DNA from: Pectinophora gossypiella
Taxonomy: Eukaryota; Arthropoda; Insecta; Lepidoptera; Gelechiidae
DNA length: 64,000 nucleotides
Direction: 5' to 3'
NCBI RefSeq assembly: GCF_024362695.1
Contig: NC_065422.1
Location: forward strand, 1,488,001 to 1,552,000
In this document: in pieces, positions 33,192 to 44,271 of the stretch
Layout: each line of letters starts with the position of its first letter
How positions within the stretch are numbered: the stretch's first letter is position 1
Notes under the pieces: model-generated
Told to the model about the DNA's origin: nothing
The model's database searches: none
The model's input: only the letters and a program-made list of their open reading frames with translations
Made by a program: the position numbers and the translations under genes

Positions 33192-33461
33192 CAGGAGATT
33201 TGACAGGTACGGTTTTTTACAGAGGCGACAGCCTGTCTAATCTTCCAACCTCAATGGTAAATCGGCCCTATATAATGATCGTCATATACGTTCGAAGCGC
33301 ATTTCTCGGAAATGTTCTTCATCGCTGAGCATGTGATAATGATTTAAAATCCAAATATGAATTCGAAAACAAATTTGAAAGTTATTGGTTTAGGCCCCTG
33401 GGGTTCGAACTTGCGACTTCACAGTGAGAGTCAAGAGTTTTTCCAACTAAGCTACCACGGT
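33192..33461 (-). repeat. SINE family D
   Basis: GATTTGACAGGTACGG, GATGAAGAACATTTCCG (minus) and the tRNA head near 33461 (CCGTGGTAGCTTAGTTGG, minus). Confidence 0.8.
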
Positions 33462-34089
33462 ATGATATGAAAAGGCCTAATCCTGGTTATTTGGTCAGGC
33501 TTTACTTTGATTGGAATCCTTTTAACACCTTTATCTGATGTTTCGATACACCAGAGCTGTATCCAGCACATGGTTTTAAGGGCCAAAATAATAAAATAAA
33601 AATGTCCGAATCCTAGGATTGAGATAAATGGATAATTATTCGAAGTGCCTCTGGTTCGCGGACCTAGTAACAGATGGCGCGGAGCGGGCGACGCATGCAT
33701 GTGCTTCCACCAGTAAACCAGTCGGTCATAGCCTCGCCGCGCTGTTAAACTGTTATACCTAATGTACCTCTTATACTTCTCTGAACTCTTTGAACCAACC
33801 TTTTTTTTATTCACACGTGGAGTTACTACATGAAGCAGCAACCCCAGAGCTATCAGCCTTCGTAATGTGTGTATATTTATATGTAAGTAAGTAAATGGTC
33901 CTCATGAGGACCGATCCATTGGATCGCCATCGTGGTGAAAGGAGAAGAAGAAGAAGTAAGTAAATTAAATGGTATGTAAGTAATCTTAAAAATAGTCTAA
34001 ATATCCCCTCACTTGTTCGCTGAAATTTCATTTTTACGTAATTTCAAAATAGAAAATATTGGATTATTCAGGTGACAGGTACATTGCCC

Positions 34090-34430
34090 GCAAGAGCCTT
34101 GGTAGACAGTTGGTAGAACGCTTGCCTCTCACTTTGAGGTTTTAAATCAATGAATCGAATTTGAGAAGTCGAATTTGTTTTCGAATTCATGTTTAGATCA
34201 TAAATGATTTCGCGTGCTCAGCGGTGATGGAAAACATTGTGAGGAAACCCACATTCCCGAGAAATGCATTTTCGGAGGTAAGTGACCTAACCTGTATTGG
34301 GCTAGATTTCCCTTTGCGGGTTGGAAGGTCCGACAGGCAGTTGCTATTTTAAAAACCGGACCTGTCAAATCTTCAGCTTAGGTAAGCGGACGTTGTGAAA
34401 AACGGGATAATGCTAGGGAGATGATGAGGT
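34090..34430 (+). repeat. SINE family D
   Basis: Head CTTGGTAGACAGTTGGTAG, CTCTCACTTTGAGG, GTGATGGAAAACATTGTGAG, TTGCGGGTTGGAAGGTC and GATAATGCTAGGGAGATGAT. The B box region has been altered by a small insertion near 34145. Confidence 0.85.
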
Positions 34431-34544
34431 ATCTTGCCCGTCGCTCAGATGTTATTTTATCATGTTTTGTCGTTATGACCTCCATTAATCCGCAATGGAG
34501 CATCATGGTGGAGTATGTTCTAATATACCCCTTCCGATTGACTA

Positions 34545-34690
34545 AGGAAAGGTGCCGAGGTTTTTCTTGCAGCTTCTTTTCCCCGGCTATACAGGTTGTG
34601 AGAAGCTGCAGTAGTTTTAGGCGGATGAGACGTTCGTTATGTAAAAATTGACGATTCAAAGTGTAACTATGTTACCTACTGAATAAATAT
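34545..34690 (+). repeat. LINE 3' UTR and TTTGAA-type tail
   Basis: GCCGAGGTTTTTCTTGCAGC, GAGAAGCTGCAGTAGTTTTA and ATTTTTGAATTTGAATTTGA. Related pieces are at 10200 and 58340. Confidence 0.7.
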
Positions 34691-35097
34691 ATTTTTGAAT
34701 TTGAATTTGAAACCTGTGCCCAGCAGTAGAGCGTATAGCTTCAGTTTTTTTTTTTACCTATGTATATTTTTATTATTATCATGGCCCCTTCCTGTTTAAG
34801 TCCAGAGGACCCGAAATGTATTTGCATATTTCCAATTTGTTTATTTTCGCAAGGTCCGAACCCTTCCACGGTTCAATAGCTTAGTAATTTCATCGTCCCT
34901 CTTTAATTCCATTCATTTGATGGTATTAAAACATTTATCTTTCTGTCATTGCGTGTAAGGTAACCAGTAGGTTTTGTGTTATGTAAAAAACGTATGCATT
35001 CGTTTTTGTAACTGAAAAAATAAGTTTGTAAAAGTTGAATCTGAATATAACATGATATCCATCAGTACTTTGTGGAGGAAATATTGCTTGTATTGCC

Positions 35098-35397
35098 TAA
35101 GCTGAAGATTTGACAGGTCCGGTTTTTTACAGAAGCGACTGCCTGTTTGAGCTTTCAACCTGCGAAGGAAAAACCAGCCCAATGCAGGTTAGGTCACATA
35201 CCTCCAAAAAGTACTTCTCGGGTATGTGGGTTTCCTCACGATGTTTTCCTTTTCCGCTGAGCACGTGATAATCATTTATGATCCAAATATGAATTCGAAA
35301 AACGATTTTGAAAAATCTAAAGTTTAGGCCCGTGCTGGATTCGAACCTGCGACCTTACCGTGAGGGTCAAGCGTTCTTCCAACTGGACTGCCACGGC
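35098..35397 (-). repeat. SINE family D
   Basis: CTGAAGATTTGACAGGTCCG at one end and CGTGGCAGTCCAGTTGGAAG (minus strand head) at the other, B box GGTTCGAATCC. Confidence 0.85.
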
Positions 35398-35831
35398 ACG
35401 GCACATCGTCACCATAGAATGAAAACATCTAAAGCGCCTTTACAAACACACTCAGATGTGATTTTTGTTAACAAAATCTCGCGATAAACACGCTAATTGT
35501 GTCTATTCAGGTAAAAAAATGTGTTCCCCGTTTTTATCCGGATTGTAAACCTAGTGTCGTTGAAGATAATCACATCACAAAATGTAATTTTACGTAATCA
35601 CGTCGAATTATGGCTCCTATTTCCTTTTTTGGTGTCCAATAAAACATCGACTGCTTTTGAACTGCAACCCAACTACTGAATTGCAGCTAGGATATTACTC
35701 ACGACCGCAAAAACTCAACAGTACGTTTGTGATACACCTTAAAACCCTAGCACAAAGGATATCGGCAAGCCAAAAATGCATTAACCTTAAAAGACTTTTT
35801 AAGCTTAGTATTTTTTATATTTTAGTACTTT

Positions 35832-35932
35832 TGGGCGGGAGGCTAGAGGGAAACCACTGCTCTATTTTTCCCTGAAAAAGTAGCATGGAGAATGCTACAC
35901 CGACAAGAGCGTGGCTCTTAAATTAGTTAGAA
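35832..35932 (+). repeat. SINE family F, 3' end
   Basis: GAGGGAAACCACTGCTCTAT and GAATGCTACACCGACAAGAG. Confidence 0.8.
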
Positions 35933-36484
35933 TTTTTTGGGGCACAGTTGAAATTCAGCTTTGTGGTACTCCCTAAATGTCGGAGTATCACAACATTTTG
36001 CTGAGTTTTTGTCCCTTTCTAGAGATAAAGTTAAATAATAAATATAAATTATTATTTTTCACTCGTATTGAGAAGTAAACAGTCGATACTGTGCATTTAT
36101 CTACTTATCACTAAAATAAGTGTTTTTTTTTCTTCATTCTTTCTTATAAATAAATAAACAAAATTTAAAATAACAACGGCTATTTGACCGAAAGATTAAC
36201 TGAACAAAGTTTGGTACATCAAAAAGTAAATGGTGAAAAATTGTACTGTATTCATGTGTTATGTCTGATTGTTGAAATTTAGTTCTGTGCAATAAAGTAT
36301 ATTTGATTAGATTTGATTTGAAAAATACTATGTCTTATATAATATACATGTATATTTACCTTTAAATTGACGTCTCTGCTTAAAATCCTATTATATAAAA
36401 TTTTGAATTTAATATTCCTTGTATGCTGTTCTGGGAGCAAATAAAAAACATAGAAAACGTTCTGCTTGTCTTCCCAGGCATGTC

Positions 36485-36755
36485 GTAAAAACCGACAGAG
36501 GGATTGTGTCCTCTAACATGATGGACTAATGTTATGGGCGATAGGCTGATCCCTTATCACCATAAGGTTCATCATATCGACGGGGAAGAAGCAAACACTC
36601 CTATCTTACAGTTAGGTCTGTGTAAGATAGGAGTATTTGCTTCTTCCCCGTCGATATCCAGCTTACGACATCGTATCAACAGTGGCTGCAAGTTGTCTTT
36701 GATTACTTGTGGCTCTGCCCACCCCATTAGGGATTACGGGCGTGAGTTTATGTAA
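36485..36755 (+). repeat. Dispersed repeat J carrying a hairpin insertion
   Basis: Same unit as 12115-12355. The two halves (ending CATCATAT and starting ATATCCAGCTTACG) are separated by the 76-base hairpin. Confidence 0.85.
36578..36653. mobile_element. 76-bp near-perfect hairpin insertion
   Basis: Arms 36578-36610 and 36621-36653 are 33 bases each, with one mismatch; the loop is GTTAGGTCTG. Flanked by ATAT on both sides, where the empty copy at 12240 has a single ATAT. Confidence 0.85.
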
Positions 36756-36814
36756 CAAGCCATTATTTGTATGCCTAATAACAGGCTGAATACAGAGATT
36801 GTAATATCTTTATG

Positions 36815-36964
36815 TACGGTCACGAGTACTAATAATAATGTATACACTTTGAAACCATCTCGCATTAACTTTTTTGTCATATTAAACCGCAAGTCTCATT
36901 AAATGTCAAATATGATAGTGCGACAGGGTTCTAAAGTGGATACATGATATTGCTCATGACTGTA
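36815..36964. mobile_element. TA-flanked MITE, copy 3 (opposite orientation)
   Basis: TACGGTCACGAGTACT to GATATTGCTCATGACTGTA, interior reversed relative to 13424. Confidence 0.85.
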
Positions 36965-37069
36965 ACGTCCTTTTGTATACCTGTATTTACAAACTAGTTA
37001 GTGGAAGCTGCTGCTCTAGCAGCTTCCGATCCCAAGATAAGGTCGTAGGGCTAACATACACAAATATAC

Positions 37070-37170
37070 TGTTTACACACACACACACTCACTCACACTC
37101 ACTCACGCACGCACACACACACACGCACTCACTCACTCACACATACACACACACTCACACACACACACTG
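37070..37170. repeat. Imperfect (AC)n/(ACTC)n microsatellite
   Basis: Alternating CACACA and CTCACTCA blocks; the His/Thr-rich frame through it is an artefact. Confidence 0.95.
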
Positions 37171-37410
37171 CAACCGTTTCCGAATCTATTTTCATATTCT
37201 TACTTAATTACTTGTTTCATTTTAATTATTTCTAGCTTTTTATTTTTAACTTCATACATAAGATACTATTGCATGCTGTCTCTAATGTAATCGCTCATTT
37301 TTGTTTTCCACTACTATTGTCATTTTACTGTATTAGTTCTTAATAAAGATTTTGATTGATTGATTGACTATCGGCCAAAGACCAAATAGACCATTGTGGA
37401 AGAATCTCAC

Positions 37411-37478
37411 CTCATAAGCTTTCTTGCCGCTCTCCCCATGTGTAGAGTGGTATTCTGAATGGTGCTCGTGTTCGCCAC
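37411..37478 (-). CDS. Exon 2 of the His-rich secreted protein gene
   Basis: On the minus strand TTTACAG|GTGGCG opens and TATGAG|GTGAGA closes a 68-nt exon. It enters in phase 1, exactly matching the end of the large exon, and leaves in phase 0. Joined, the split Gly codon is followed by 22 residues, beginning GEHEHHSEYHSTHGESG and ending KKAYE. The His/Glu/Ser composition continues the end of exon 1 (DHKKEEHKNEDYEHEK), which supports the join. The intron from exon 1 is about 15.8 kb and filled with mobile elements. Skipping this exon would break the frame, because it is the only one that changes phase. Confidence 0.82.
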
Positions 37479-37539
37479 CTGTAAATAATTATATACCATG
37501 AAGTACCATAAATAAATGTCTATTTATCAATGTCGTCTT

Positions 37540-37725
37540 TTAACCCTTTACGTACAGAAACAAACAAGAAACAAGAAACATTTATTGAGAAGCTGTGTAG
37601 GTACATACATGCAGGTCTCAAACATTATGAAATTGTCCAGAGACCATGGGTCATTGATGGTTCATAGATAGTATGACACCTTGGAATTGGAACGTCATTA
37701 GACGTTACGTCCTTGAAAATGTTAA
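37540..37725. mobile_element. TTAA-flanked MITE interrupted by a LINE stub
   Basis: TTAACCCTTTACG at 37540 and ACGTCCTTGAAAATGTTAA ending at 37725. Between about 37557 and 37644 a foreign piece (AGAAACATTTATTGAGAAGC) separates the end from GAGACCATGGGTCATTGATG. Confidence 0.75.
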
Positions 37726-38136
37726 AAACAACAACATAACATTAGCTCACGACTGCATCCCACGGAGCGACTTCCCAGGCTAAGTTCTCTAAAAACAATA
37801 CAGATAACGTTGTACAGATTTAACGTGATAATTTTTTCATTACTCCGGTACATAATTATTCAAAAATACAATGTAATAGCAGAAGCATATGTAAAAATAA
37901 TTGTTGCTTGATATTTGGATGACAATGTATAGAATTTATTTCTCTATATTTTGATCAGAATAATAATGAGTGGAAGGTGTAATTGCGTCTGGGTGCAATA
38001 AAAAGGATCATCCTTTATACCCGAAAACAAAGATAAAAGATGCATACGTTTGTTATTCATGAAATAAGAATGTTAAACGAAGGAAAATCTGGATAGCGCT
38101 ATCTATATTGCTTACGAGGAACGTAGCCTGGAAACT

Positions 38137-38378
38137 CCTTCAACGTTTAAGACAACAGGCCTGAGGGTGCCCAGTTGGGCGCGAACCTCGGCTCAGGGCG
38201 TCGTCTGGGAGGAAAAATATTTGAAAGAATTAATCGACCCTAGTGGGTCGATAGCGACAAGCGCTGATTGAGGGAAATCGTCGACCACGCCGGCGGGGTT
38301 GGTATCGGGGTCCTGAAGTGTTTGGTGTCGCGAGCTGATTGGCCGCCTCTATGGCTAGAGTAATCGAGTCGTCGTATA
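38137..38378 (-). repeat. Retroposon family E, includes its 5' end
   Basis: CAACAGGCCTGAGGGTGCCC, GTCGACCACGCCGGCGGGG and GTGTCGCGAGCTGATTGGCC, extending to GAGTAATCGAGTCGTCG. It shows the 5' portion missing from most copies; the poly-A end is missing here. Confidence 0.8.
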
Positions 38379-38439
38379 CAGGTACTGAATTCTAAAAAGC
38401 ATATACTATGAGTATGAGTGTATGAGTGTTTAGAATCCT

Positions 38440-38710
38440 TGCCATGGGTGATGATGGGAGCCATCGGCAATGCAGGACGGAAGGGGCGAGTCACAGGAAC
38501 TGTAACCTGGAACCTGACAGAGGGCAGCAGTAATTGTCAGTACTATTCACAAGACGGGAGTTTTAGTACGGCTTTGTAATAGACTACTCTGTGCGCCATC
38601 CCACTCGCGTCAGACAGAGTACTGCGGAGCGGAAGGCAAAAGGGAAACCACTGCCCTATTTTTCCTTAAAAAAGTAGCATGGAGAATGCTACACCGACAT
38701 GAGAGTTAAA
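38440..38710 (+). repeat. SINE family F
   Basis: TTGCCATGGGTGATGATGGG, GAACCTGACAGAGGGCAGCA and GGAGCGGAAGGCAAAAGGG, ending CTACACCGACATGAGAG. Confidence 0.8.
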
Positions 38711-39084
38711 TATCATAATGTAAAATGAGAAGCGATAAAAATGTGGGCGATAAATATGTGTAAACCGATATACGCCCATTTTCCATGCAACAGTAAATGC
38801 TGATACTTGAATTGATAAGAGGAGATACCGCCCGCCCAAGCGTTTATTTCGTTTACTAGCTTTCCACTAATAAAAAATTGTGCATGTTTTTTTTTCTGGA
38901 AATCTGCCCCCCACCCCTTTAAAGAGGGAGCGAAATTTTATGTGTGACTTTTCGCAGTTTTCAAGGTAGGAAACAAAATTTGGGTACATTGATGGAAAAG
39001 GAAAGGGAAACCGTGTTACCCTGAATTTAACGCGAGCTAAGCCGCGGGCAAAAGCTAGTGTTTTAAAAATGGACAGAGATAGGG

Positions 39085-39665
39085 TGCCTTTCCAGAGATG
39101 TGCTATGCTACGATGCTACGGATGTGTTTGATATCCACCAATCATATACATTGGTGCACATAGCATAGCACCGGTAGAAACGGATTCAAGATATGTTTTT
39201 ATATGGAAGGATGCGTGCTATAGATGTGTGCTATGGATGCGTGCTATGAATGCGTACTTTAGCCATGTTCCGAGCAGAGTACCTACAGTATGCCCGCATA
39301 TCTCGTAGCACAGCTACTTTGCGGAGGCGCATCTTCGCAGCGCATCTTCCTCGCTCAGCTACATCATCATCATCATCATCATTCAAGCCGTGTCCGGCGA
39401 CGGCGACTCCTAAATGTCTATCCCAGGTCGATGTTATGATAGGCTCTAATGTGGCTAGCAAAATCGAACTTCGATTTGAAGGTTCGGCCACATGGCGCAC
39501 AGAATAACTGGCCAGCAGAATTAAACGTATAGTTGTAGGAGGGCTTGTGTCGAGTCTTCCGTATTTGGCGTTTTGGTGGTGGAAAGGGTCACATAGTTTC
39601 GTAGCGCAGCTTATACATCTTCGCAGCATAGCTGCATAGCACATCTCTGGTGGAAAGGCGTCCTA
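39085..39665. mobile_element. TIR element with a nested LINE tail
   Basis: Left end TGCCTTTCCAGAGATGTGCT near 39085; right end reads, inverted, CGCCTTTCCACCAGAGATGT. Sub-terminal DNA is made of GCTATG/GTGCTA-type short repeats. A LINE 3' end (39365-39600) sits inside. Confidence 0.7.
39365..39600 (-). pseudogene. LINE RT C-terminus ending in a C2H2-like finger
   Basis: Minus strand: YNYTFNSAGQLFCAPCGRTF then KSKFDFASHIRAYHNIDLG, stop, and a (GATGAT)n tail. The C-x2-C...H-x-x-x-H finger is the end of a LINE ORF; a close copy is at 50280-50515. Confidence 0.75.
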
Positions 39666-39840
39666 AGACGGAGCGTATTGCACTGCGCTAGATTATATTA
39701 ACGTCACTCACTGAAGCCTTCAGACCAATTGCACAGTGGCGCCGACTTCTACATAATATTATGCAGACTGCCTATTTTCTTGAAAGATATCAGCATTCTG
39801 CATTTAGACATTATATATCGCTTCATACTGGAACGTGAAA

Positions 39841-39993
39841 CGGCGTTCGTGGTCCAGTAGTTGAGCATTGTGCTCACGATCTCGAGGTCCCGGGTTCGAA
39901 TTCCAGTGAGGACAAATCACTTTGTGATGCCTAGTTTGGTTAGGACATTACATGCAGATCACCTGATTGTCCAAAAGAAAGATGATCCGCTTA
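39841..39993 (+). repeat. SINE family B, 5' half
   Basis: GTTCGTGGTCCAGTAGTTGA (A box) and GGGTTCGAATTCCAGTGAGG (B box), then CACTTTGTGATGCCTAG. Confidence 0.85.
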
Positions 39994-40009
39994 CCTAATA
40001 GATGGATCC

Positions 40010-40245
40010 AGTTTTTGTACAGATGCGTATTTGACCTTCCAACCTGTAGGGAAAACTAGCCCAATTACCTACAGGTCAGGTCAAGTACCTTTTTTATCGT
40101 GAATGTGGGTTTCCTCACAATGTGTTTCTTTATCACTGAGCACGTGATTTAAATGATTTAAAATCGAAACAAGAATTCGGAAACAATTTAATAGATTTAG
40201 GCTCTTACTGTATTGGAAACTACGACCTCACTATGATGCGATAAA
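40010..40245 (-). repeat. SINE family D, diverged
   Basis: CTTCCAACCTGTAGGGAAAA, GGGTTTCCTCACAATG and GAGCACGTGATTTAAATGAT. The tRNA head has decayed. Confidence 0.65.
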
Positions 40246-40248
40246 TTG

Positions 40249-40580
40249 GCGGCCTCCGTGGTCTAGATGGTAAAAGCGTTAGTCTCTCGATCTCGAGGTC
40301 CCGGGTTCGATTCCGATGGGAATATTACACAAAGATCACTTTGTCATCACCAGTTTAGTTAGGACATTACAGGCTGATCACCCGATTGTCCGAAAGTAAA
40401 GATGATCTGGGCTTCGGAGGGCACTCAAACAATCGGTCCCGGCTACTATTTATTTGTTTACTTACTTAATTTATGTAGTCGTTACATAACCAATGTCAGG
40501 GGTCTTTGGCGGCTGAAATGTAACACTGACAACAGGGTGATGAGGCTGGTTATTGACCTTACAACCCACACAATTACATC
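40249..40580 (+). repeat. SINE family B
   Basis: GGCCTCCGTGGTCTAGATGG, GGGTTCGATTCCGATGGG, TACAGGCTGATCACCCGATT, GTCAGGGGTCTTTGGCGGC and ACAACCCACACAATTAC. Confidence 0.85.
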
Positions 40581-40851
40581 TGTCTGTTATATTTTTACGC
40601 CTATACCGCTGGACCGATATCTAAATGAAAATTGGCAGACAGATCGAAATCCAGGGAGAGACTTATATCGCGGTAAGAAATAACTCTCGAGGGAAAACTC
40701 GAGGGAATAGCTATAGTCTATAAGTATAAAAGTAAGAAAAACAAAGTGGAAATATCAACGAGATGCCTTTGCCCAGCAGTGGGATCGAATAGGCTAGATA
40801 AGGTAAGAAGTAGTAAAAGGATTACAACTAAATTCCCAATTGGGTTAAGTA

Positions 40852-40942
40852 CTCATGTAGTTATAGCAACGGACTCGTGTAGTTACAGCAACGGACTCGT
40901 GTAGTTACAGCCACGGACTCGTGCAGTTACGGCTATTAGTCA
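40852..40942. repeat. 22-bp minisatellite, four units
   Basis: The unit ACTCGTGTAGTTACAGCAAC+GG repeats four times with few changes. About two and a half units of it recur at 42133-42195 next to the same flanking DNA. Confidence 0.85.
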
Positions 40943-41065
40943 CATAATATCTCACGTGTCTTTCGTATTAAGCTGATCACCGTTCGTGCGAAAGAGACGA
41001 AAAGGCGATTCTAATCATACGATAAAATGAGTACAAAGTATCCACATTTATTGAGTTTTATAAAC

Positions 41066-41408
41066 GTAAACAGCCTATATACGTCCCTCTGCTGGGCACA
41101 GGCCTCCCCTCAATCAACCGGAGGGGGTATGGAGCATACTCCACCACGCTGCTCCAATGCGGGTTGGTGGAGGTGTTTTTACGGCTAATAGCCGGGACCA
41201 ACAGCTTAACGTGCCCTCCGAAGCACGGAATCATTCTACTTTTTCGGACAATCAGGTGATTCAAGCCTGAAAAGTCCTTACCAAACAATGGGCAGTCTCA
41301 CAAAGTGATTTCGACAATGTCCCCATCGGGAATCGAACCCGGACCTCCAGATCGTGAGCCTAACGCTCTAACCACTAGACCACGGAGGCTATTGAGGCTG
41401 TGGCTGTG
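41066..41408 (-). repeat. SINE family A with a 13-bp target duplication
   Basis: GAGTTTTATAAAC at 41053-41065 and 41409-41421 flanks a full-length family A copy (head near 41390, 3' end near 41070). The duplicated site lies in the minisatellite-bearing element also seen at 42220. Confidence 0.88.
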
Positions 41409-42020
41409 GAGTTTTATAAACAAACGTGAATTCCTAAATTGCATTTTCTAAGTAAAAAAAGAGCACCTCTAATATAATAATATATCATGGCATGGGCTAC
41501 CAATTACCGCTGTCAGTGAAAAGACGAACTTTTTTCATAAAGTTTTGGGGTAAATGAACTGTGGTTACTTTTAGAATTCTGGAAAATAAAAGCGCGCTTT
41601 TTACTAATTTACAACAACATAGCATCACACCCAGTGATGTGCCGTTCCCGGGAATATTCCCAAAATGGGAATTTTTCCCGTTGTAAAGACTCTTTAATAA
41701 GGACACTGACTGCTTTTTAGTCTTATCCGTCTAAAGGCAATAAATCTCTTTTTAGATAAGTTTTGCACCTACTTACTGCCGGGAACATTTCCAAAGTGGG
41801 AACATTCTCAGGAACGGCACATCACTGACCTTTCCCCGAAGGGATAGGCAGAGGTCACATCGATGAAATTTATCTAAAGAAGCAACATTGCTATTTGACA
41901 TTTGTTTGCATCGATGTGACATTTTTAACTCCCCTGTAGTGTTTGTTGTCGCGAACTGATTGACCGTCTTGAAAGAACATCAAAATCTTTTTGCCTTTCA
42001 AAATTAGTGTCTGAGTCTTA

Positions 42021-42350
42021 TTCTACACTTCTATCGTGTGGGTTGTGAGGTGGAGTACCAACCTCAAAACCCTGGTGTCAGGGTTACTGATGATGATGAT
42101 GATGATGATCTCTCCGACCGATTTCGGCCATGGGTTAAATACTCATGTAGTTATAGCAACGGACTCGTGTAGTTACAGTAACGGACTCGTGTGAATTCAC
42201 CACCTATCACGTTTGTTTAAAAAACTCAATAAATGTGGGTACTTTGTACTCATTTTATCGTATGATGAGAATGACAGCAGGATAGAGATATATGCCCCGA
42301 CATGGCTCATGTAACGACTACTTACTTACATCGGTAAGTAGTAACCAGAA
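42021..42350 (-). repeat. SINE family B split by another element
   Basis: The 3' end CTTCTATCGTGTGGGTTGTG...TGTCAGGGTTACTGATGATG stops near 42110, and the element resumes at about 42295 (CGACATGGCTCATGTAACGA). Between them are an ATG run and minisatellite-type DNA (42133-42275). Confidence 0.7.
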
Positions 42351-42364
42351 CCAACGGAGTATCT

Positions 42365-42540
42365 TTTTTATCTTTGATGGGTTTGCTCTTGGGCTCAGAC
42401 TTGTCGAAGGCATTGACGAGCCCTAAGATGGAGCGAGCTCGCCCAGAAGGTGCCTGTTCACTCTGGTCTTGAAAGCACCCGGGTTATATGCATTCGGAAA
42501 TACAGAAGACGACAAAGAATTCCACTCCCTAGCAGTGTCT
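42365..42540. repeat. Dispersed repeat K, copy 2
   Basis: GATGGGTTTGCTCTTGGGCT, GAGCGAGCTCGCCCAG and GCATTCGGAAATACAGAAGA match 20735-20925. Confidence 0.75.
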
Positions 42541-43115
42541 GAGTTATACTAAATAACAAGTCACAACACTTTTACCATGCCTTTCCATTTTTACACTTTC
42601 GACTTAATGTAAACACGATTTATAAGACAGAGCGTGAATATTAATTGTGTAATCTATGGCAACATTACGCAACGAATCGATAGTGGAACGGATCAGGTGG
42701 ATAGACCCGGATCTTTTGACCATAGGGTCAACCCTATGGTCGATTCAGGGTCGAGTAAAATTGCCGGAGAAAGTGGAATAAAGTACTTGCCTAAAAATAT
42801 AATATACTTAGACAAGAAATAAATAGCCTATACACCATAACGTAAACCGTAATTGTTGCTATGTTAATTTAGAGCTAAGTAAGTAATGTTTTTTTTATTT
42901 TTTTCTTTCTTTTTTGTTGCGTTTCTTACATAATTTAATTAACTGTTAATTATAACTTGTATACATTTGTTGGGTCATAGTCTGAACCTAAACCGCATTA
43001 CGTAATCTTAAGCTATATAAGAAGAATAAGAATAAGAATGATATAAGTAATAAGTATAAAATATAGGCTATTTGTTTAGTGCCTTAAATCTATATGATAT
43101 TTTATGAAGATAAAG

Positions 43116-43424
43116 CGACGTCCCTCTGCTAGGCACAGGCGTCCCCACAAACAACCGGAATGGATTTGGAGCAGACTCCACCATGCTCCACTGCGGGTTG
43201 GTGGAGGCGTTGGCGTCAACCACCGGCTGAACGTGCCTTTCCAAACAAGGAATCATCTTATCTTGTAATAGTTTTTTTTTTATTTTAGCTCAATCAGGTC
43301 TTTCAGCCTGCAATGACTGTCCTAGACAAACAAAGAACAGTTTCACAAAGTGATTTCGACAATGCCCGTATTGAAACCGGTCCTCCAGATCGTGTTTTAA
43401 CGCTCTAACCACTAGACCACGGAG
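43116..43424 (-). repeat. SINE family A, diverged
   Basis: GACGTCCCTCTGCTAGGCAC at the 3' end and, on the minus strand, the head CTCCGTGGTCTAGTGGTTAG. The B box is damaged. Confidence 0.8.
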
Positions 43425-43470
43425 TTGCCTAAGTAAAAAATAAATTGTGATATGGGTTGCCACTAAAAGA

Positions 43471-43752
43471 CGTGTAGCCCAGTTGGTGGAACGCTTGTCT
43501 CTCATTTTGAGGTCGCAGGTTCGATTCCAGCATAGGCCTAAACCTATGACTTTCTGTCTGAAATCGTTTTTCGAATCGTGCTTGCTCAGCGGGGAAAGAA
43601 AACATCGACAGGAAACCCACATTCCCGAGAAATGCATTTTTGGAGGTATATGACCGAACCTCCCAATACAGGTTTCCCTTCGCGGGTTGGAAGGTCAGAC
43701 AGGCCTGTCATATCGGACCTGTCAAATCTTCAGGTTAGGTAAGCGGACAATG
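43471..43752 (+). repeat. SINE family D, well preserved
   Basis: A box CGTGTAGCCCAGTTGG, B box GGTTCGATTCCAGC, then GTGCTTGCTCAGCGG, CGCGGGTTGGAAGGTCAGAC and ACCTGTCAAATCTTCAGG. Confidence 0.9.
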
Positions 43753-43838
43753 CGGCCCATGGGCCATAACATTTGTCCAACATGTTAGAAAGGACACAAT
43801 TGTTCTGTTGTCTAACAGAGATAGTGTCGATAAAGTGG

Positions 43839-43984
43839 TACAGTCATGAGCAATATCATGTACCCACTTTAGAACCCTGTCGCACTATCATATTTGACAT
43901 TTAATGAGGCTTACAGTTTAAATGGTCAAAAAAGTTAGTGCGACATGGTTGCAAAGTATATACATATTAGTACCCATGACCGTA
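43839..43984. mobile_element. TA-flanked MITE, copy 4
   Basis: TACAGTCATGAGCAATATCA to TAGTACCCATGACCGTA. Confidence 0.85.
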
Positions 43985-44271
43985 CAACTATAATAGGTGA
44001 AGTTCGATTGATTTGAACAGTTGCGGTCGATTTTCTATTATTGAATGAGAATAATGAAAGTTGTTGTACCGCAGTTAATTTATTTTCAAATCTCTTAAGT
44101 ATGCGAAATTGACGAATTATGTAAGATGTGATTGGATGTGATAGATGGAATGGATTTCAATTAGGTTTGTGGTTTCCGTGGTTTAGTTGGTTCCTGTTGT
44201 CATTTCAGGTGACTCGCCATTTGATTTCGGAAGTATGGTCGAGTTGTCTGTTTTAGGTTATTTTATTTTGT

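Noticed and set aside
37070..37170. His/Thr-rich open frame, tempting as another His-rich exon
   Set aside because: It is on the plus strand and is a translation of a CACA/CTCA microsatellite.
40852..40942. CRISPR-like array (four evenly spaced units)
   Set aside because: The units are contiguous 22-bp repeats without spacers in a eukaryotic intron, so this is a minisatellite.
42718..42741. Small perfect hairpin GACCATAGGGT/ACCCTATGGTC as a terminator or regulatory element
   Set aside because: Eleven-base arms with a two-base loop in an AT-rich region can be chance, and no gene lies next to it.
42634..42822. 62-codon frame with mixed composition
   Set aside because: No motif, no splice or promoter context, and a palindrome in the middle; not enough to call a gene.
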